A stretch of DNA of 29,891 bases from Acholeplasmataceae bacterium (GCA_023230825.1 JALNWO010000006.1:1-29891); one strand, 5' to 3'. Numbered from the stretch's first letter, positions 1 through 8,220 are shown. Notes: generated by a model from the sequence alone, not told the origin. Program-made: numbers and translations.

Positions 1-40
1 GACCAGGAGGTCGCAGGTTCAAATCCTGTCTTCCCGACCA
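1..40 (+). tRNA. tRNA-Pro, 3' part only (cut by window edge)
   Basis: Only the 3' half is present: the anticodon-stem 3' strand (gaccag), the variable loop, a T arm with the TTCAAAT loop between gcagg and cctgt, the acceptor strand CTTCCCG, discriminator A and an encoded CCA. From memory, the acceptor and T-arm sequence matches Bacillus-type tRNA-Pro(UGG) almost base for base, which is why I call proline. The anticodon lies outside the window, so the identity is inferred. It is 8 bp from the next tRNA and probably shares its transcript. Confidence 0.75.
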
Positions 41-48
41 TGATTTTC

Positions 49-122
49 GCGGGTGTAGTTTAACGGTAGAACCACAGCCTTCCAAGCTGTTGACGAGGGT
101 TCGATTCCCTTCACCCGCTCCA
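49..122 (+). tRNA. tRNA-Gly(TCC)
   Basis: This is a complete cloverleaf. Acceptor GCGGGTG pairs with CACCCGC, followed by discriminator T and encoded CCA. The anticodon stem ACAGC/GCTGT encloses the loop CTTCCAA with anticodon TCC at 81-83. The T arm is GAGGG-TTCGATT-CCCTT. It reads GGA/GGG glycine codons and sits directly after tRNA-Pro, the last member of what is probably a longer tRNA cluster beginning outside the window. Confidence 0.95.
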
Positions 123-139
123 TCTTATGAAAAAATATC

Positions 140-178
140 GAAACCGTCTAGAACATCTAGTTTTAGGGTTTCTTTTTT
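140..178 (+). terminator. Terminator of the tRNA cluster
   Basis: Outer stem GAAACC (140-145) pairs with GGTTTC (167-172) and an inner stem CTAGA (148-152) pairs with TCTAG (156-160) around a three-base loop. Six T follow at 173-178. It lies 17 bp after the tRNA-Gly CCA end. Confidence 0.8.
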
Positions 179-225
179 ATTTTACTGATGTGAAATAGTA
201 TTTTAATAATAATCTTTGCATACAT

Positions 226-284
226 AAAAAAAGATATAAGCTAAAAGATTTTCATAAAATCTTTTGCTGCCTACATCTTTTTTT
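226..284. terminator. Long AT-rich symmetric hairpin, probable terminator of the lemA operon
   Basis: Two nested perfect 10-bp inverted repeats: AAAAAAAGAT (226-235) with ATCTTTTTTT (275-284), and AAAAGATTTT (243-252) with AAAATCTTTT (256-265) around a three-base loop, with a short AGC/GCT pairing between them. Each strand ends its stem in seven T, so it can act in either direction. It lies 23 bp beyond the stop of the minus-strand TPM lipoprotein gene and between two converging transcripts, which fits a shared terminator. It is unusually A/T-only for one. Confidence 0.6.
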
Positions 285-307
285 CTTACACGTTTGAAAA
301 GGAGTGT

Positions 308-1105
308 TTAACGTCTAAACCAGTATCCGCGAGATCGCCCACCACCACCAAAGATTTTAAAGCCACTGGATCCAAATAATGCAGGTATTAAGAAAGAAGA
401 GGATCCTACGACACCAAAGACAATGAGGACAATCCAAACCCAAGTTGGAATGTTAGAAAGACCGGTTGAGCGCTCAGAAGGTAATAAACCAAAATATTCA
501 TATTGTTGGTCTAAATACTCAGATAAGAAAGAAACATAGTTATAAGAAACGTAATCGTAAACATTTAAATAAATAAATTCAAGAAAGGCAAAATATAATG
601 ACATTAATCTTAGGTCATAATCACTTTCACTCAAATCTGGATGATTGAAGTATAAGTCAATTAACTCAGATGCGTGAAATGCAGATAAATATCCAGATAG
701 TTTTTCGCCAATTTCAATAACAATATCGGTAAAGACTGCATCTTCACCACTTTTATTAAAGAAAAGGACAATAAACAACCCCATGTTATTTTTACCAATG
801 CCCCAGGCATTGAAAATATCGGTTGTATTAATGTCACCGACTTCACCAGCATAAGTTAAGACAACAACTTGTGCTCCATCAATTTTATCATCGACATAAT
901 CTTGTTCTGAGGAATCTTCATAAAGTTCATCACTATAATTAACAATGGTCCATTTGGTCGCATTTAAAAGAACGTGCGCATGATCGTTCACGTAAAATTC
1001 ATCTGTTTGTTTAATGAGACCATCTTTTTGACATCCTAAAAGAAGGAAGCCAATAAAAAAGACGAAAAGAAGACCAAGGAGTCTTTTATAAGTGATGGCT
1101 TTCAT
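308..1105 (-). CDS. TPM-domain (YgcG-like) membrane lipoprotein, partner of LemA
   Basis: A 265-residue protein. It starts with a lipoprotein signal peptide (hydrophobic core from residue 9, lipobox LLLGC, lipidated Cys25), so it is anchored outside the membrane. Residues about 37-160 resemble the TPM (TLP18.3/Psb32/MOLO-1) domain: FYVNDHAHVL, the QVVVLTY strand, the FNAWGIGKNNMGLFIVLFF core and the IEIGEKLSGYL strand. After a long Tyr/Leu-rich linker comes a transmembrane helix near residues 220-245 and a short tail with GGGG and basic residues, like the Gly-rich tail of YgcG proteins. The start lies 2 bp after lemA, so the two are translationally linked. LemA/TPM pairs are widespread; their biochemical role is unsettled, so I assign none. 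Confidence 0.8.
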   Translation of the reverse strand: MKAITYKRLLGLLFVFFIGFLLLGCQKDGLIKQTDEFYVNDHAHVLLNATKWTIVNYSDELYEDSSEQDYVDDKIDGAQVVVLTYAGEVGDINTTDIFNAWGIGKNNMGLFIVLFFNKSGEDAVFTDIVIEIGEKLSGYLSAFHASELIDLYFNHPDLSESDYDLRLMSLYFAFLEFIYLNVYDYVSYNYVSFLSEYLDQQYEYFGLLPSERSTGLSNIPTWVWIVLIVFGVVGSSSFLIPALFGSSGFKIFGGGGRSRGYWFRR

Positions 1106-1107
1106 GA

Positions 1108-1677
1108 TTAATTAAAGGTTGGTAGTTCAGCGTTATAGTTTGGAACTTCGTATTGGGTTTTAGCTTGTTTACCACTTAAAAACATCTTGTTTGGAAATCT
1201 TTGGATGTGGGTGTTGTAGTCTCTAACACTGGCATTATACGCTCTAATTTCGTTAAGAACGGTATTGGTGGATGCTGCAAATTCACCCATGAAGCCTGAG
1301 TATAGGTTAACAGTGTTATATGAGCTAGGGTTGTCTTCCATATATGACAAGAGATTGACAAACGTAGAGTCGATCAGACCACCTGCTTCATCTGCAGCTG
1401 CAAAGTTCTCCGTACTAATGGCGTTGGCAAAGGCAGTTCTAGCATCACGAATGATACCCAAATAGCCACTCACTGTAGCATTTGCGCCTTGAATCGCATC
1501 GATGAACGCTGCAACTTTTTCATAACGGGCACCCATGGCCGCATGAACATCACCACGAATGTTTTCGATTTGGTTATTCATTTCGATTTCGCCATTATAG
1601 GAACGATACCAGATGGATGCAATCAAAGCACCAAGTAAAACGACAATGACAGAGAAGATGATGAGCACTTTTTTCAT
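1108..1677 (-). CDS. lemA: LemA family membrane protein
   Basis: A 189-residue protein with a single N-terminal membrane helix (residues 4-23) followed by an all-helical domain. LemA hallmarks are the NNQIENIRGDVHAAM segment after the helix (the family's N-x-V-x-x-x-x-A region), the mid helix around NLYSGFMGEF, and the C-terminal IRAYNASVRDYNTHIQRFPN motif, a close fit to the usual YN-x-x-V-x-x-(F/Y)N-x-x-I-x-x-FP signature. Length is typical (180-200). The start has an AAAGGAT SD (1687-1693) 9 bp upstream. It is the first gene of a two-gene operon with the TPM lipoprotein. LemA proteins are linked to membrane or envelope stress in some bacteria, but the molecular function is not established. 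Confidence 0.9.
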   Translation of the reverse strand: MKKVLIIFSVIVVLLGALIASIWYRSYNGEIEMNNQIENIRGDVHAAMGARYEKVAAFIDAIQGANATVSGYLGIIRDARTAFANAISTENFAAADEAGGLIDSTFVNLLSYMEDNPSSYNTVNLYSGFMGEFAASTNTVLNEIRAYNASVRDYNTHIQRFPNKMFLSGKQAKTQYEVPNYNAELPTFN

Positions 1678-1718
1678 AACTTTTTATCCTTTCTGATGAT
1701 TATTTTGAATATGCTATT

Positions 1719-1724
1719 ATTATA
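1719..1724 (-). promoter_or_regulatory. Probable -10 box of the lemA operon
   Basis: On the minus strand this reads TATAAT, 41 bp upstream of the lemA start. No good -35 is visible at 17 bp (TTGCTT lies about 20 bp upstream), so it is a plausible but unproven promoter. Confidence 0.4.
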
Positions 1725-1880
1725 TATCGGTGTTATTTAAAATGAAGCAATTTTGCATTGTTTATTATAAATATTAATAAGAAGTGCTTTTCAAATGCCA
1801 TTTAAGTCATCTAAAAAAAGATATGATTTAATTCATGATAAAATAAAAATAAATAAAAAATATGATAAAGGAGTAAAAAG

Positions 1881-2756
1881 ATGAGCCAAAATTATGTCAT
1901 ATTGACCGATTCATGTAGTGATCTCTCTTTGACTCAAGTTCAAGAAATGGGCTTAGATGTCATCCCTTTAACGGTTGATTTTAAAGGACAATCGTATAAA
2001 CATTATCCAGATGAACGAGCATTGAAAATAGTTGATTTTTATAATGAAATGCGGAATAAAGTAGTTGCGACAACAACTTTAATTAACGCAGCTGAGTATT
2101 TAGAGTTTTTTGAAAAACATTTAGAAGCAGGAAAAGATATTTTATATATCGCTTTTTCATCAGGCCTTTCTGGTTCTTACCAATCATCCATTTTGGCAAG
2201 AACTGAATTATTAGAAAAATACCCTGACCGTAAAATTATGATTGTTGACTCAAAGTCAGCTTCTATGGGCCAAGGATTATTGGTTTGGTATGCATACCAA
2301 CAAAAAGCCAAAGGCTTAGATCTTGAGGCATTAACAAAGTGGGTTGAAGATAATAAATTAAAACTTTGTCATATCTTTACCGTTGATGATTTAGGGACAC
2401 TCAGAAGAGGAGGACGCTTATCAACAGCGAAAGCTTTAATTGGCTCTCTCCTTAAAGTAAAACCCATTTTACATGTCGATGATGAAGGTAAACTCATTCC
2501 TATCGCAAAAGCGAGAGGAAGAAAGACATCACTTCAAAAAATGGTTGATTTAATTAATGAACAAATTATCAATCCAAAGGAACAAACTATTTTCATTTCC
2601 CACGGTGATGATGAAGAAGACGCCCATTATATCGGCACTCTAATTCAAGATCAAATCGGTGTTAAAGACATCGTTTATGGATATATCGGCCCCATTATTG
2701 GTGCTCATTCTGGACCCAAGACCATCGCAGTCTTTTACATGGGAAATCAAAGATAA
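1881..2756 (+). CDS. DegV family protein (FakB-type fatty-acid-binding)
   Basis: A 291-residue protein of normal DegV length. The N-terminus YVILTDSCSDLSLTQVQEMG is the family's opening strand with the DS(C/A)xD motif. The fatty-acid/phosphate contact segments follow: TTTLINAAEY near residue 60, IAFSSGLSGSYQSS near 92-105 and VDSKSASMGQG near 118-128. The C-terminal lobe has the RGGR turn (LGTLRRGGRLS), ARGRKTSL and the ISHGDDEEDA strand. Known members (FakB) carry a fatty acid for phosphorylation by FakA; the kinase gene is not in this window, so substrate and partner are inferred. An AAAGGAG SD (1867-1873) sits 7 bp before the ATG. It is monocistronic, closed by a strong terminator. Confidence 0.9.
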   Translation: MSQNYVILTDSCSDLSLTQVQEMGLDVIPLTVDFKGQSYKHYPDERALKIVDFYNEMRNKVVATTTLINAAEYLEFFEKHLEAGKDILYIAFSSGLSGSYQSSILARTELLEKYPDRKIMIVDSKSASMGQGLLVWYAYQQKAKGLDLEALTKWVEDNKLKLCHIFTVDDLGTLRRGGRLSTAKALIGSLLKVKPILHVDDEGKLIPIAKARGRKTSLQKMVDLINEQIINPKEQTIFISHGDDEEDAHYIGTLIQDQIGVKDIVYGYIGPIIGAHSGPKTIAVFYMGNQR

Positions 2757-2762
2757 AATAAG

Positions 2763-2787
2763 AACGGGGAATCCTTCCCCGTTTTTC
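2763..2787 (+). terminator. Terminator after the DegV gene
   Basis: Nine-base perfect stem AACGGGGAA (2763-2771) / TTCCCCGTT (2775-2783), loop TCC, then a T run. It is 6 bp past the stop codon. Confidence 0.9.
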
Positions 2788-2840
2788 TTAAAATGAATCA
2801 TTTTTATATCCTGTTTTCTTATATCCTTTTGAAAATCATG

Positions 2841-2846
2841 TATAAT
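2841..2846 (+). promoter_or_regulatory. -10 box of the pyk promoter
   Basis: Consensus TATAAT 28 bp before the pyk start codon. The region 17-19 bp upstream (TTCTTATA) is only a weak -35. The SD GGAGGT at 2864-2869 lies 5 bp before the ATG. Confidence 0.55.
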
Positions 2847-2874
2847 AGAAGTAGATTGATTTTGGAGGTCCAAA

Positions 2875-4293
2875 ATGATACGAAAGACAAAAATTATTTG
2901 CACCATCGGCCCAGCAACTGAATCCGCAGAAATGATTAGTAAAATCATTGATGCAGGAATGAATGTTGCGAGAATGAACTTTTCTCATGCCGATCACGAT
3001 GAACATCTAAGACGGATTGAGACCATTCGCCAGGTGGCGAAAGAGAAGGGTCGTTATATTGGTATATTAGCAGATACGAAAGGGCCCGAAATTAGGACAG
3101 GTCTTTTTGAAAATGGTCAAGCTCAATTTCGTACTGGTGATATTGTCGAAATTCATCGAGATATGATCATGGGTAACTCCAAACGGTTTCATATTGATTG
3201 TGACGAATTATATGATGATGTCGTTAAAGGCGACTTTATTTTAATTGATGATGGGAAAATTAAATTATCGGTTATTGAAAATAAAAATGGTGTGATGCTT
3301 GCAGAAGTATTAAACTCAGGTGTTATTAAATCCCGCAAGGGAGTTAACGTTCCCACAGTAAAATTGTCGATGCCATTTATTTCCCAAAAGGATTATGATG
3401 ATATTGTTTTTGCAGCTAATCATGATATCGACATGTTTGCTCTTTCTTTTGTTAGAAGAAAAGAAGACGTTTTAGAAGTTAGAAAAATTTTAGAAGAAGT
3501 TGGGAAACCCAATATCGAATTGATTTCGAAAATTGAAAGTCAAGAAGGTGTCGATAACTTAGATGAAATTTTAGAAGTTTCAGATGGAATTATGGTTGCT
3601 AGAGGTGATTTGGGTGTTGAAGTTTCCACACAGTTAGTCCCCCTTTACCAAAAACGAATTATTCGCCGTGCCAATGAAATGGGGAAACCTGTAATTACTG
3701 CAACGCACATGTTAGAATCAATGGTTACATCACCTAGACCAACACGAGCAGAATCATCAGACGTCGCCAATGCGATTTTAGATGGCTCTGATGCAATCAT
3801 GTTATCAGGTGAAACTGCAGCAGGTGAATATCCCATTGAATCCGTTTTAACGATGGATACAATCGCCAAAGCGATTGAAAGTAGTATTCCATATGCAGAG
3901 ATTTTAGAAAGAAATATTAAAACAAGTCAGCAAACGATTAACGATGCCATCGGTATCGCTGTTAGTCAAACAGCACTTTCACTACCAAAAGCAGAGCTTG
4001 TTATTGCTTTTACAGAAACAGGTGGGACAGCTAAACGAATTTGTAAATTTAGACCTGCAGTACCGATTATTGCGATTACAGATAGTTTAGAGACGGCTCA
4101 TAAACTAACATATTATTGGGGTGTTTTCTCGGCTCTCCGTAATATTGTGACCGATTATTCTTTATACGATAAAGTTGCGATTGATGTCGCTCGTGATTTT
4201 GGTTATCGCTCAGGAACAACACTGATTATTACTTCTGGTTGGGCCCAACAGCATGGATCAACCAACACCTTAAGAATTATTGAAATTCCTTAA
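2875..4293 (+). CDS. pyk: Pyruvate kinase
   Basis: A 472-residue cytoplasmic enzyme making pyruvate and ATP from phosphoenolpyruvate and ADP, the last step of glycolysis. Visible signatures: KTKIICTIGPATES at the N-terminus, NVARMNFSHADHDEH (nucleotide-binding loop), the B-domain entry DTKGPEIRTG, the active-site signature ISKIESQEGVDNLDEIL with its catalytic lysine, SDGIMVARGDLGVEV (metal-binding Glu/Asp region) and ITATHMLESM. The protein ends with the regulatory C domain (TGGTAKRICKFRPAVPIIAIT) and lacks the extra C-terminal phosphotransfer-like domain of the longer Bacillus enzyme. It has its own promoter, a GGAGGT SD and a terminator, so it seems monocistronic. gpmI, two steps earlier in the pathway, lies at the other end of the window. 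Confidence 0.97.
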   Translation: MIRKTKIICTIGPATESAEMISKIIDAGMNVARMNFSHADHDEHLRRIETIRQVAKEKGRYIGILADTKGPEIRTGLFENGQAQFRTGDIVEIHRDMIMGNSKRFHIDCDELYDDVVKGDFILIDDGKIKLSVIENKNGVMLAEVLNSGVIKSRKGVNVPTVKLSMPFISQKDYDDIVFAANHDIDMFALSFVRRKEDVLEVRKILEEVGKPNIELISKIESQEGVDNLDEILEVSDGIMVARGDLGVEVSTQLVPLYQKRIIRRANEMGKPVITATHMLESMVTSPRPTRAESSDVANAILDGSDAIMLSGETAAGEYPIESVLTMDTIAKAIESSIPYAEILERNIKTSQQTINDAIGIAVSQTALSLPKAELVIAFTETGGTAKRICKFRPAVPIIAITDSLETAHKLTYYWGVFSALRNIVTDYSLYDKVAIDVARDFGYRSGTTLIITSGWAQQHGSTNTLRIIEIP

Positions 4294-4354
4294 GAAAGAT
4301 AGTTCATATTTAAAAGTCTTATCTAACAATAAAAAATAGTTTAAGAAAGCGAAA

Positions 4355-4380
4355 AACAGGGTGAATTTCACCCTGTTCTT
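4355..4380 (+). terminator. Hairpin after pyk, probable terminator
   Basis: Ten-base perfect stem AACAGGGTGA (4355-4364) / TCACCCTGTT (4368-4377), loop ATT. The T run is poor (TTCTTATG), so termination may be partial. The -35 region of the next promoter falls inside this hairpin. Confidence 0.65.
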
Positions 4381-4381
4381 A

Positions 4382-4390
4382 TGTTATAAT
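4382..4390 (+). promoter_or_regulatory. Extended -10 promoter of the M29 aminopeptidase gene
   Basis: TGT-TATAAT, a perfect -10 with the extended TGn element. The -35 position lies inside the pyk terminator stem and has no consensus, which suits an extended -10 promoter. The 5' untranslated region would be only about 15-20 bases, just enough for the AAGGAG SD at 4401-4406. Confidence 0.6.
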
Positions 4391-4413
4391 TAAAGAAAAG
4401 AAGGAGTGTTAAG

Positions 4414-5649
4414 ATGCCAAAACCAGAATTAATTACCAAACTCGCTGAACTTGCCGTTAAAGTCGGTGCCAATGTTCAAAAAGACCAAGACGTTGTTATT
4501 AGCACGTCTGTTGAAACCAAAGTCCTTGCTAGGGAGATTGTGAAACAAGCTTATTTACAAGGTGCAAAACAAGTCCACGTCCTATGGCGCGATGAATTTG
4601 TCTCTCGCGACACACTGTTACACGCTAGTTTAGAAACACTAACTGATATTCCTGAGTGGTCCATCCAACGTTATCAACACTATGTTGATATCGGCGCAGC
4701 AATGATTTCCATTTTATCACCGATTCCGGGATTAAATAAAGATGTCGATGCGATGAAAGCTCAAAAAGCAGGCATAGCGATGCAAAAAGCCATTTCCTTT
4801 TACCGTGAACACACAATGGGGAACAAAGTCCAATGGACCATTGTTTCAGAACCCAACCCGATTTGGGCAAAACAAGTCTTCCCAGAATTAACTGAAGAAG
4901 ATGCGGTTGAGAAACTGTGGGGAGCGATTCTTGATGCTTCACGAGTGACAGAAACAAATGATCCAATTAAAGAATGGGAAATCCATAATGAAAACTTGCT
5001 TGCACACAACCAAGTGTTAAACAATTATAACTTTAAACATCTCCATTTTAAAAACAGTTTAGGAACCGATTTAATTGTTGAACTTGTTCCAAATCACATT
5101 TGGGCAGGTGGTGGTGAAATTGCTGCTAATGGTGTTTATTTTAACCCAAACATCCCCACAGAAGAAAACTTTACTATGCCTTATAAATGGGGAACAAGAG
5201 GCCGTGTCGTCGCAACCAAACCACTCAATTACCAAGGTCGTTTAATTAAAGATTTCTGGTTAGAGTTTAAAGATGGTAAAGTTGTTGATTTTGATGCTGC
5301 TGAAGAAAAAGAAACATTAAGAAACATTTTAGATGCTGACGAAGGCAGCCGTTACATTGGCGAAATCGCTTTAATCAGCCACGATTCACCAATCTCAAAT
5401 ACAAACATCTTATTTTTAAACACGCTTTTTGATGAAAATGCATCATGCCACATGGCTTTAGGTCGTGCCTATCCAATGAATATTAAAGGTGGCTTAGAAG
5501 CAGACATTAAAACCTTAGAAGAGAAGGGCTTTAATAACTCAATCGTTCATGCTGACTTTATGTTTGGCAGTGAAGATATGGAAATTATTGGCTTGACACA
5601 AGATGGTCAAGAAGTACACGTATTTAAAAACGGAAACTTTGTGATTTAG
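4414..5649 (+). CDS. M29 family aminopeptidase (AmpS/PepS type)
   Basis: A 411-residue metallo-aminopeptidase, the usual length for family M29 (about 410). The N-terminal half is the Rossmann-like domain (KLAELAVKVGANVQKDQDVVIS, then REIVKQAYLQGAKQVHVLW). The C-terminal half holds the likely metal ligands: Glu in NIPTEENFTMP, Glu in SRYIGEIALIS, His in ASCHMALGRAYP, and His/Asp in SIVHADFMFGSEDMEI. M29 enzymes release N-terminal residues from peptides in the cytoplasm with two divalent metals. It precedes an S9 peptidase gene by 36 bp, suggesting a peptide-utilisation pair, although a terminator lies between them. The stop codon TAG is part of that terminator's stem. Confidence 0.93.
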   Translation: MPKPELITKLAELAVKVGANVQKDQDVVISTSVETKVLAREIVKQAYLQGAKQVHVLWRDEFVSRDTLLHASLETLTDIPEWSIQRYQHYVDIGAAMISILSPIPGLNKDVDAMKAQKAGIAMQKAISFYREHTMGNKVQWTIVSEPNPIWAKQVFPELTEEDAVEKLWGAILDASRVTETNDPIKEWEIHNENLLAHNQVLNNYNFKHLHFKNSLGTDLIVELVPNHIWAGGGEIAANGVYFNPNIPTEENFTMPYKWGTRGRVVATKPLNYQGRLIKDFWLEFKDGKVVDFDAAEEKETLRNILDADEGSRYIGEIALISHDSPISNTNILFLNTLFDENASCHMALGRAYPMNIKGGLEADIKTLEEKGFNNSIVHADFMFGSEDMEIIGLTQDGQEVHVFKNGNFVI

Positions 5650-5673
5650 GCTTCTTTTAAGAAGCCTTTTTTT
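5648..5673 (+). terminator. Terminator/attenuator between the two peptidase genes
   Basis: Stem AGGCTTCTT (5648-5656) / AAGAAGCCT (5659-5667) with a minimal loop, then seven T (5667-5673). It begins inside the stop codon and ends one base before the AAGGAG SD of the next gene, so read-through would supply the S9 peptidase message. I see no separate promoter there. Confidence 0.8.
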
Positions 5674-5685
5674 AAGGAGAAAAAA

Positions 5686-7662
5686 ATGGAAAGAATCAAA
5701 ATTAAAGACATTTTAGATTATAAATTTATATCAGGCTTTAAGGCTAATCCCAGTCGGACTCAAGCTGCTTTTGTTGTCGCTAAAGCGCACCATGAAAAAA
5801 ACAATTATCAACATCAGCTTTACACTTTTATCGATGAAAAAGCGAAACGCGTGTTGTCATTAAAAAAGGATAGTAGTTTTATTTGGGATAACGACAATAC
5901 ATTATTATTCCCTTATAAGAAAACGAAAGCAGAAGAAAAAAAGGTTACTGAAAAACATCAAATTTACTACCGATATGAAATTGAATCAGGAACTTTATCT
6001 CATGCCTTCACGCTTCCTATTTTAGGCGACGTTGTTAAAAATCTTGGAGATGATCTGTATTTAATTTCAGCGGTTTTAACTGCTCAAGAGCACGCTTTAT
6101 ACCAAGGTTCTGAAGAAGAACGAAAAGAAGTTTTGAAAAAACTAAAGGATGCACAACTGTATGAAGAAATCCAAGAAATCCCCTTTTACGGTAATGGAAT
6201 GGGTTTTATTGCCAATAAGAGAAGACAACTCTTTATTTACAATCATACAAATGAACAATTAATCCCCATCGTTGATCCGGATTTTAATTTGATATCATTT
6301 GAAGTGTCTGCCGATTTAAAACAAGTATATTACACAGGAAAACAAGCACGAGCAGTACGTACTACAACAGCAAACATTTTTGTTTACCATGTTGATACTA
6401 AAACAACAGAAGTACTCTTTAAACAAGATACTCATAAAATTGGTCGCCTATTTTTGTTAGAAGATAAAATCATCGTTGAAGCATCAGAAATGAAAGAATA
6501 TGGACTCAATCAAAACTTTGATTTTTACACGTTGAAAAACCAAGAGCTAATTCCTTTTAAATCGTATAGCCTTTCAACATATAACTCGATGGGAAGCGAT
6601 GTGAGAAAAGGTGGAAGCCAACAAACTTTCATTTATCAAAATAAAATTTATTTTGTTAGAACCAACGATGATCACACCGAAATAATGACGTTAGATGCCA
6701 ATAAGCAATTAGATGTTTTATTTGTCATGGACGGATCCATTGATGGATTAGAAATCATTAACGATCAAATTTATCTTGTTGGTCTTCATAAACAAAAACT
6801 TCAAGAAATTTATCGTTTGGAAGAAGGAAAAGTTAAACAAAAAACACGAATCAATGGTAAAGCATTAAAAAACAAATATATCGCTAAACCTAAAACGATC
6901 ATCTCTAAAAATGCGATTTATGAAATTAAAGGTTTTGTCTTATATCCAAAAGATTTTTCACCTAAAGAAACGTATCCTCTTATTTTAAATATTCATGGCG
7001 GGCCCAAAACCATTTATGGTCAAGTCTTTTATCATGAGATGCAGTATTGGGCAAACGCAGGTTACATTGTCTGTTTCGCGAACCCAAGAGGTAGTGATGG
7101 TAAAGGGAATGAGTTTGCCGATATTAGAGGTAAGTATGGCACCATTGATTATGATGATTTAATGGGATTTTTAGATTTAGTTATTAAAAAAGTTCCTCAA
7201 GTTGATGAAAAGAATGTCTTCGTTACAGGTGGCTCTTATGGTGGTTTTATGACCAACTGGATGGTTGGACAAACAAGACGCTTTCGTGCAGCTGCAACCC
7301 AAAGAAGTATCACCAACTGGATTTCATTCCACGGAACATCTGATATTGGCTATTACTTTTCGAAAGACCAGGTTGATGGACATCCACTCACACATACAAA
7401 ATTGTTATGGGATCACTCACCTTTAAAGTATGCTCATAAGATTGAAACACCACTGTTAATAATTCATTCTGATGAAGATTATCGATGCCCCATTGAACAA
7501 GCGATTCAGTTTTATACCATTCTTAAGGAAAATGGTTTAGATACGCGATTTGTCTGGTTTAAAGGTGAAAACCATGAACTCTCTAGAAGTGGTAAACCAA
7601 AAGCTAGAATTAAACGCCTTCAAGAAATTACAAGATGGTTTAACCAACACATTAGCAAGTAA
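5686..7662 (+). CDS. S9 family peptidase (prolyl oligopeptidase / acylaminoacyl-peptidase type)
   Basis: A 658-residue cytoplasmic serine peptidase without a signal peptide. Residues about 1-390 form a degenerate beta-propeller, rich in short strand-turn-strand segments, that restricts access to peptides. Residues about 400-658 are the alpha/beta-hydrolase domain: LILNIHGGPKTIYG (oxyanion loop), the nucleophile motif GGSYGGFMTNW with Ser517, acid Asp598 in HSDEDYRCP and His630 in GENHELSRSG. Length and order match the S9C acylaminoacyl-peptidase subgroup. An AAGGAG SD (5674-5679) lies 6 bp before the ATG. With no promoter seen in the 36-bp gap, it probably depends on read-through from the M29 aminopeptidase gene. 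Exact specificity cannot be read from sequence. Confidence 0.93.
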   Translation: MERIKIKDILDYKFISGFKANPSRTQAAFVVAKAHHEKNNYQHQLYTFIDEKAKRVLSLKKDSSFIWDNDNTLLFPYKKTKAEEKKVTEKHQIYYRYEIESGTLSHAFTLPILGDVVKNLGDDLYLISAVLTAQEHALYQGSEEERKEVLKKLKDAQLYEEIQEIPFYGNGMGFIANKRRQLFIYNHTNEQLIPIVDPDFNLISFEVSADLKQVYYTGKQARAVRTTTANIFVYHVDTKTTEVLFKQDTHKIGRLFLLEDKIIVEASEMKEYGLNQNFDFYTLKNQELIPFKSYSLSTYNSMGSDVRKGGSQQTFIYQNKIYFVRTNDDHTEIMTLDANKQLDVLFVMDGSIDGLEIINDQIYLVGLHKQKLQEIYRLEEGKVKQKTRINGKALKNKYIAKPKTIISKNAIYEIKGFVLYPKDFSPKETYPLILNIHGGPKTIYGQVFYHEMQYWANAGYIVCFANPRGSDGKGNEFADIRGKYGTIDYDDLMGFLDLVIKKVPQVDEKNVFVTGGSYGGFMTNWMVGQTRRFRAAATQRSITNWISFHGTSDIGYYFSKDQVDGHPLTHTKLLWDHSPLKYAHKIETPLLIIHSDEDYRCPIEQAIQFYTILKENGLDTRFVWFKGENHELSRSGKPKARIKRLQEITRWFNQHISK

Positions 7663-7672
7663 GGCTGATAGA

Positions 7673-7701
7673 TTGGCAATTATTTAAAATTAGTATATAA
7701 T
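7673..7701 (+). promoter_or_regulatory. Promoter of the DUF2188 gene
   Basis: TTGGCA (7673-7678), 17-bp spacer, TATAAT (7696-7701). It is a near-consensus housekeeping promoter placed 28 bp before the preferred start codon. Confidence 0.8.
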
Positions 7702-7728
7702 AGAATGTAGAAGAGGAGGTTGTTTTTA

Positions 7729-8106
7729 ATGTGCTTTTTTAGAAGAAGAAGACTAAAGAAAAAGGAACTGCAAGAAGAACAAGTTGTCATGCAACAAGAA
7801 GCCCAAAAGGCAGAAAAGGGACCTGCAAAAGAAGCAAAACCTGTTGAAAAACCTGCAAAGGAAGAACAACCGGAAAAGCCGGCAGTCAATCCCAAGTACC
7901 ACGTTTCACAAAACAAAGATGCGAAAAGTGAACATCATAAAAAGTGGCGCGTTCGCAAAGAAGGGTCTAACAAAACCATTAAGTATTTTGATACCCAAGC
8001 TGAAGCAATTGTGTTTGCTGAAGACTTAGCAGAAAAAAACGACACATCTATCGTTATTCACAAAATAGACGGAACCATCCGTAAACAAGATTACACAAAG
8101 AAGTAA
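7729..8106 (+). CDS. Small protein with C-terminal DUF2188 domain
   Basis: About 125 residues from the ATG at 7729, chosen because a strong AGGAGG (7714-7719) lies 9 bp upstream; an in-frame TTG at 7720 would overlap that SD. The N-terminus (CFFRRRRLKKKE) is hydrophobic then strongly basic. A low-complexity Lys/Glu/Ala/Pro linker of about 50 residues follows. The last 65 residues match DUF2188: KYHVSQN, the KKWRVRKEGSNKTIKYFDTQAEAI strand-helix and the end strand SIVIHKIDGTIRKQDY. DUF2188 is a small alpha/beta domain of unknown function. It is monocistronic, with its own promoter and terminator, so it is probably expressed steadily. The linker suggests the domain is tethered to something else; no partner is evident. 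Confidence 0.8.
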   Translation: MCFFRRRRLKKKELQEEQVVMQQEAQKAEKGPAKEAKPVEKPAKEEQPEKPAVNPKYHVSQNKDAKSEHHKKWRVRKEGSNKTIKYFDTQAEAIVFAEDLAEKNDTSIVIHKIDGTIRKQDYTKK

Positions 8107-8131
8107 GAAGCACATGCTTCTTATTTTTTTT
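8104..8131 (+). terminator. Terminator after the DUF2188 gene
   Basis: Stem TAAGAAGC (8104-8111) / GCTTCTTA (8116-8123), loop ACAT, then eight T. The stop codon TAA forms the base of the stem. Confidence 0.9.
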
Positions 8132-8211
8132 CAATTAAATTTCAGATAATTTTAATATTGATAGATGGTTTTTTCAATACTAATTTATAAAGACAGATGA
8201 GACTTAAATGT

Positions 8212-8220
8212 GTGCTATAA
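8212..8220 (+). promoter_or_regulatory. Extended -10 promoter of the tyrosine phosphatase gene
   Basis: TGC-TATAAT with no recognisable -35. Transcription would start near 8227, which rules out translation starts at 8208 or 8220 and points to the ATG at 8238. The leader would then be only about 11 bases. Confidence 0.55.
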
